This document shows, piece by piece, positions 61,849 to 64,000 of a stretch of 64,000 nucleotides of DNA. The translations under genes were made by a program, and so were the position numbers. Every line of letters begins with the position of its first letter. Position 1 is the first letter of the stretch. The notes beneath the pieces are model-generated. The model was not told where the DNA came from. It ran no database searches and was given only the letters and a program-made list of their open reading frames with translations. Origin of the DNA: Mycobacterium vicinigordonae (GTDB lineage Bacteria; Actinomycetota; Actinomycetes; Mycobacteriales; Mycobacteriaceae); the NCBI RefSeq assembly GCF_013466425.1, contig NZ_CP059165.1:4402001-4466000 (forward strand), in the 5' to 3' direction.

Positions 61849-63072
61849 ATGACGCTCAGCACTGACCAGGAGGACGCCCCAGTCCTCGACTTCACTGGTG
61901 AAATCAGTCCCTACCCGTTCTTCGAGCACATGCGGCGCGCCGACCCCGTCTGGCACGGCGGGCTCTCGGACGCCGAACAGATGCCCGAGGAACTGAAGCC
62001 CAGCGATGAGTGGACCCTCTTCGGCTACGACGACGTTTTCGCGGCCTTCCGCGACGACGGCACGTTCACCTCGGCCAAGTACGACGACACCATCGGGCTG
62101 GTGATGGGACACACCATCTTGGCGATGGGCGGCAAAGAGCACCACGATCACCGCAATCTGGTCGCCAAGGCTTTCCGAGCCACCGCGCTGGAACGATGGG
62201 AACCCTCGGTGATCGGACCGATCTGCGATCAACTCGTGGACGAGATCAAGCAGCGTGGCGAGGCTGACCTGGTCAAGGCGCTGACGTTCGAATTTCCTAC
62301 CCGGATCATCTCTTCGCTGCTCGGGCTGCCACCGGAAGATCTCGACATGTTCCGCCGGCTGTCTCTCGACCTGATCTCGCTCCCGACCGACATCATGGCG
62401 GGGCTGACGGCGGCGGGCGAATTGCACACGTACTTCCTCGATCAGGTCGAACAGCGGCGCCGCAAGCCCACCAACGACATCATTGGCGACCTGTGTGCCG
62501 CGGAGATCGAGGGCGAGAAGCTGACCGACGAAGCCATCATCGCGTTTCTGCGGTTGTTGCTGCCGGCCGGTTTGGAAACCACCTACCGGTCGTCGGGAAA
62601 CCTGCTGCACTCGCTGCTGACACACCCCGAGCAACTGGACCTGGTCTACCAGGACCGGTCGCTAATTCCGATGGCCACGGAAGAAGGCCTGCGCTACGAG
62701 ACCCCACTGACCATGGTGATGCGGACCACCACCCGCGAAATCGAGTTCGGCGGCAAGACAATTCCGGCCGATGCCCAGATTGACATGTGCATGGGCTCGG
62801 CAAATCGCGACGAATCCCGGTGGACCGACCCGAACACCTTCGATATCCGCCGGCCGCGCCAGGCTCACATCGCCTTCGCCGGCGGAATCCACATGTGCCT
62901 GGGCATGCACTTGGCCCGGCTGGAGACGCGGGTGATGCTCAACAGCCTGTTCGACCGAGTCAAGGACCTCAGGCTCGTCGAAGACGACGACACCGGAGTG
63001 GAATCCAAGATCGTCGGACTGGTCTTCCGCTCACCCAACAAGCTTCCGGTCACGTTCACCCCGGTCGCATGA
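61849..63072 (+). CDS. cytochrome P450
   Basis: This 407-residue protein starts at ATG 61849 behind AGAGGAG. I-helix LLLPAGLETTYRS, K-helix EEGLRYETPL (ExxR) and heme-binding FAGGIHMCLGMHLARLE are all intact. It is soluble, class I, as usual in mycobacteria, needing a ferredoxin and reductase. The neighbours (Rieske ferredoxin, amidohydrolases, alcohol dehydrogenase) suggest an oxidative catabolic route. The CYP subfamily cannot be assigned by eye. Confidence 0.93.
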   Translation: MTLSTDQEDAPVLDFTGEISPYPFFEHMRRADPVWHGGLSDAEQMPEELKPSDEWTLFGYDDVFAAFRDDGTFTSAKYDDTIGLVMGHTILAMGGKEHHDHRNLVAKAFRATALERWEPSVIGPICDQLVDEIKQRGEADLVKALTFEFPTRIISSLLGLPPEDLDMFRRLSLDLISLPTDIMAGLTAAGELHTYFLDQVEQRRRKPTNDIIGDLCAAEIEGEKLTDEAIIAFLRLLLPAGLETTYRSSGNLLHSLLTHPEQLDLVYQDRSLIPMATEEGLRYETPLTMVMRTTTREIEFGGKTIPADAQIDMCMGSANRDESRWTDPNTFDIRRPRQAHIAFAGGIHMCLGMHLARLETRVMLNSLFDRVKDLRLVEDDDTGVESKIVGLVFRSPNKLPVTFTPVA

Positions 63073-63085
63073 GAAGCTCGATCGC

Positions 63086-64000
63086 ATGAGGAGTCGGGGC
63101 GCGATCCTGCACGATGTCGGCGGACCCTGGTCGGTCGAAGAATTCGAGCTCGATCCGCCGCGCGCGGGCGAGGTTCTGGTAGAGGTCGCGGCCGCCGGAC
63201 TGTGCCACTCCGATGACCATATCCTCAAGGGCGACATGTCGGCGCCGAACGAGGTGCTGCAGTCGCTGGGGCTGCCGACCATGTTCCCGATGGTCGGCGG
63301 TCACGAGGGCTCCGGGGTGGTACGTGAAATCGGGCCTGGCGTAACCGAATTCGCGGTAGGCGACCACGTGGTGATGACCTTCGTCGCGGTGTGCGGGCAG
63401 TGCCGGTGGTGTGCAACCGGGATGGAGTACCTGTGCGATAAGGGAATCGGAACCATGGTGCCGGGTATGCCGACCGACGGCACATTCCGCCATCACACCA
63501 CCGCGGGTAAGCCACTGGGTCATCTGGCGAAGGTAGGTGCATTCGCTGAACACACTGTGGTGTCGGTGAATTCGCTGATCAAGCTGGAGCCGCAGCTGCC
63601 GTTGGTGCCGAGCGCACTGCTGTCGTGTGCCATTCCGACCGGGTACGGCTCGGCCGCCAATCGCGCCGGAGTGCGCGGCGGCGACGTCGTCGTGGTCATC
63701 GGGGCCGGCGGCATCGGGACCGGTGCGATCCAGGGCGCCCGAATCAACGGCGCAGCGCACATCGTTGCCGTCGACCCGGTGGAGTTTAAGCAGAAGTCGG
63801 CGTTGAGGTTCGGCGCCACGCACAGCGTCGCGTCGATCCCCGAGGCGCTGGATCTGGTGCGCGACTTAACCTACGGGGTGATGGCCGACTCGGTCGTGGT
63901 GTCCCCGTCACTGATCACTGCCGACGACGTCCGCGACGCGGTCGCGCTCACCCGTAAAGGCGGGACCTGCGTACTGACCGGTATGACCTCCCAACTGCAG
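63086..64000 (+). CDS. zinc-dependent alcohol dehydrogenase, 3' end outside window
   Basis: ATG 63086 lies 14 bp after the P450 stop; 305 codons are present and the gene runs off the window. Catalytic-zinc region GLCHSDDH and GGHEGSGVV, structural-zinc cysteines CGQCRWCATGMEYLC, and Rossmann motif VIGAGGIGTGAIQGAR are intact. The long MDR form with a FRHHTTAGKPLGHLAKVGAFAEHTVV insert resembles the mycobacterial NDMA-dependent (mycofactocin-associated) dehydrogenases. It probably acts on an alcohol made by the P450. Confidence 0.9.
   Translation, partial: MRSRGAILHDVGGPWSVEEFELDPPRAGEVLVEVAAAGLCHSDDHILKGDMSAPNEVLQSLGLPTMFPMVGGHEGSGVVREIGPGVTEFAVGDHVVMTFVAVCGQCRWCATGMEYLCDKGIGTMVPGMPTDGTFRHHTTAGKPLGHLAKVGAFAEHTVVSVNSLIKLEPQLPLVPSALLSCAIPTGYGSAANRAGVRGGDVVVVIGAGGIGTGAIQGARINGAAHIVAVDPVEFKQKSALRFGATHSVASIPEALDLVRDLTYGVMADSVVVSPSLITADDVRDAVALTRKGGTCVLTGMTSQLQ

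Overview
The window is high-GC actinobacterial DNA with dense, overlapping (ATGA/GTGA) gene junctions. Its families are almost exclusively mycobacterial: ESX type VII secretion genes, EspG, EspI, a PE/PPE pair, a WhiB6-like regulator, an Rv0954-like DUF5336 protein, and a block matching M. tuberculosis Rv1362c-Rv1365c. It is most likely a chromosomal segment of a Mycobacterium. I cannot name the species from sequence alone. All comparisons with M. tuberculosis genes are from memory of family sequences, not from a search.

Layout. (1) 1-2827: lipid catabolism genes (end of one fadE, a second fadE, a fadD). (2) 2824-15908: left half of an ESX locus. A minus-strand eccA-espI pair is followed by a plus-strand substrate/chaperone module: EspH/EspD-like, YbaB-like, two Esp-type substrates, PE, PPE, EspG, four WXG100-like proteins, a 119-aa protein, an EspB-like protein and a second EspG-like protein. 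(3) 15919-30995: a polymorphic-toxin module. It has a three-gene minus-strand membrane operon and, divergently, YbaB, two large orphan proteins, a WXG100 protein, a 2099-aa CpnT-like multidomain toxin, and two downstream genes that are immunity/accessory candidates. (4) 30916-32628: an imperfect duplication of about 220-240 bp that flanks a two-gene DUF202 cassette. (5) 32505-46969: the ESX core, with a second espI, mycP, eccD, a fused eccC, a second divergent eccD, eccB and eccE. (6) 47058-49632: a DUF5336 membrane protein, an FHA+HTH protein of the Rv3863 type and a WhiB6-type regulator. (7) 49760-64000: outside the ESX locus. It contains a TetR-thioesterase fusion, RsfA and its multidomain sigma-factor-network partner, two fadE genes, two Mce-associated-type membrane proteins, an esterase homologue without its serine nucleophile, two amidohydrolases, a Rieske ferredoxin, a P450 and a truncated zinc alcohol dehydrogenase.

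How it may work together. EccB, EccC, two EccD, EccE, MycP and EccA make a complete ESX machine. The PE/PPE, Esx, EspB-like and CpnT-like genes are its probable cargo. The EspG proteins, YbaB-like proteins and EspI ATPases are probable chaperones or regulators, and the WhiB6-type and FHA-HTH pair the probable local regulators. The most unusual features are the two distinct EccD paralogues serving a single EccC/B/E set, the giant CpnT-like protein with four separate putative enzymatic regions, and a set of neighbouring orphan proteins that share a previously unnamed module both in soluble form and tethered to a membrane anchor.
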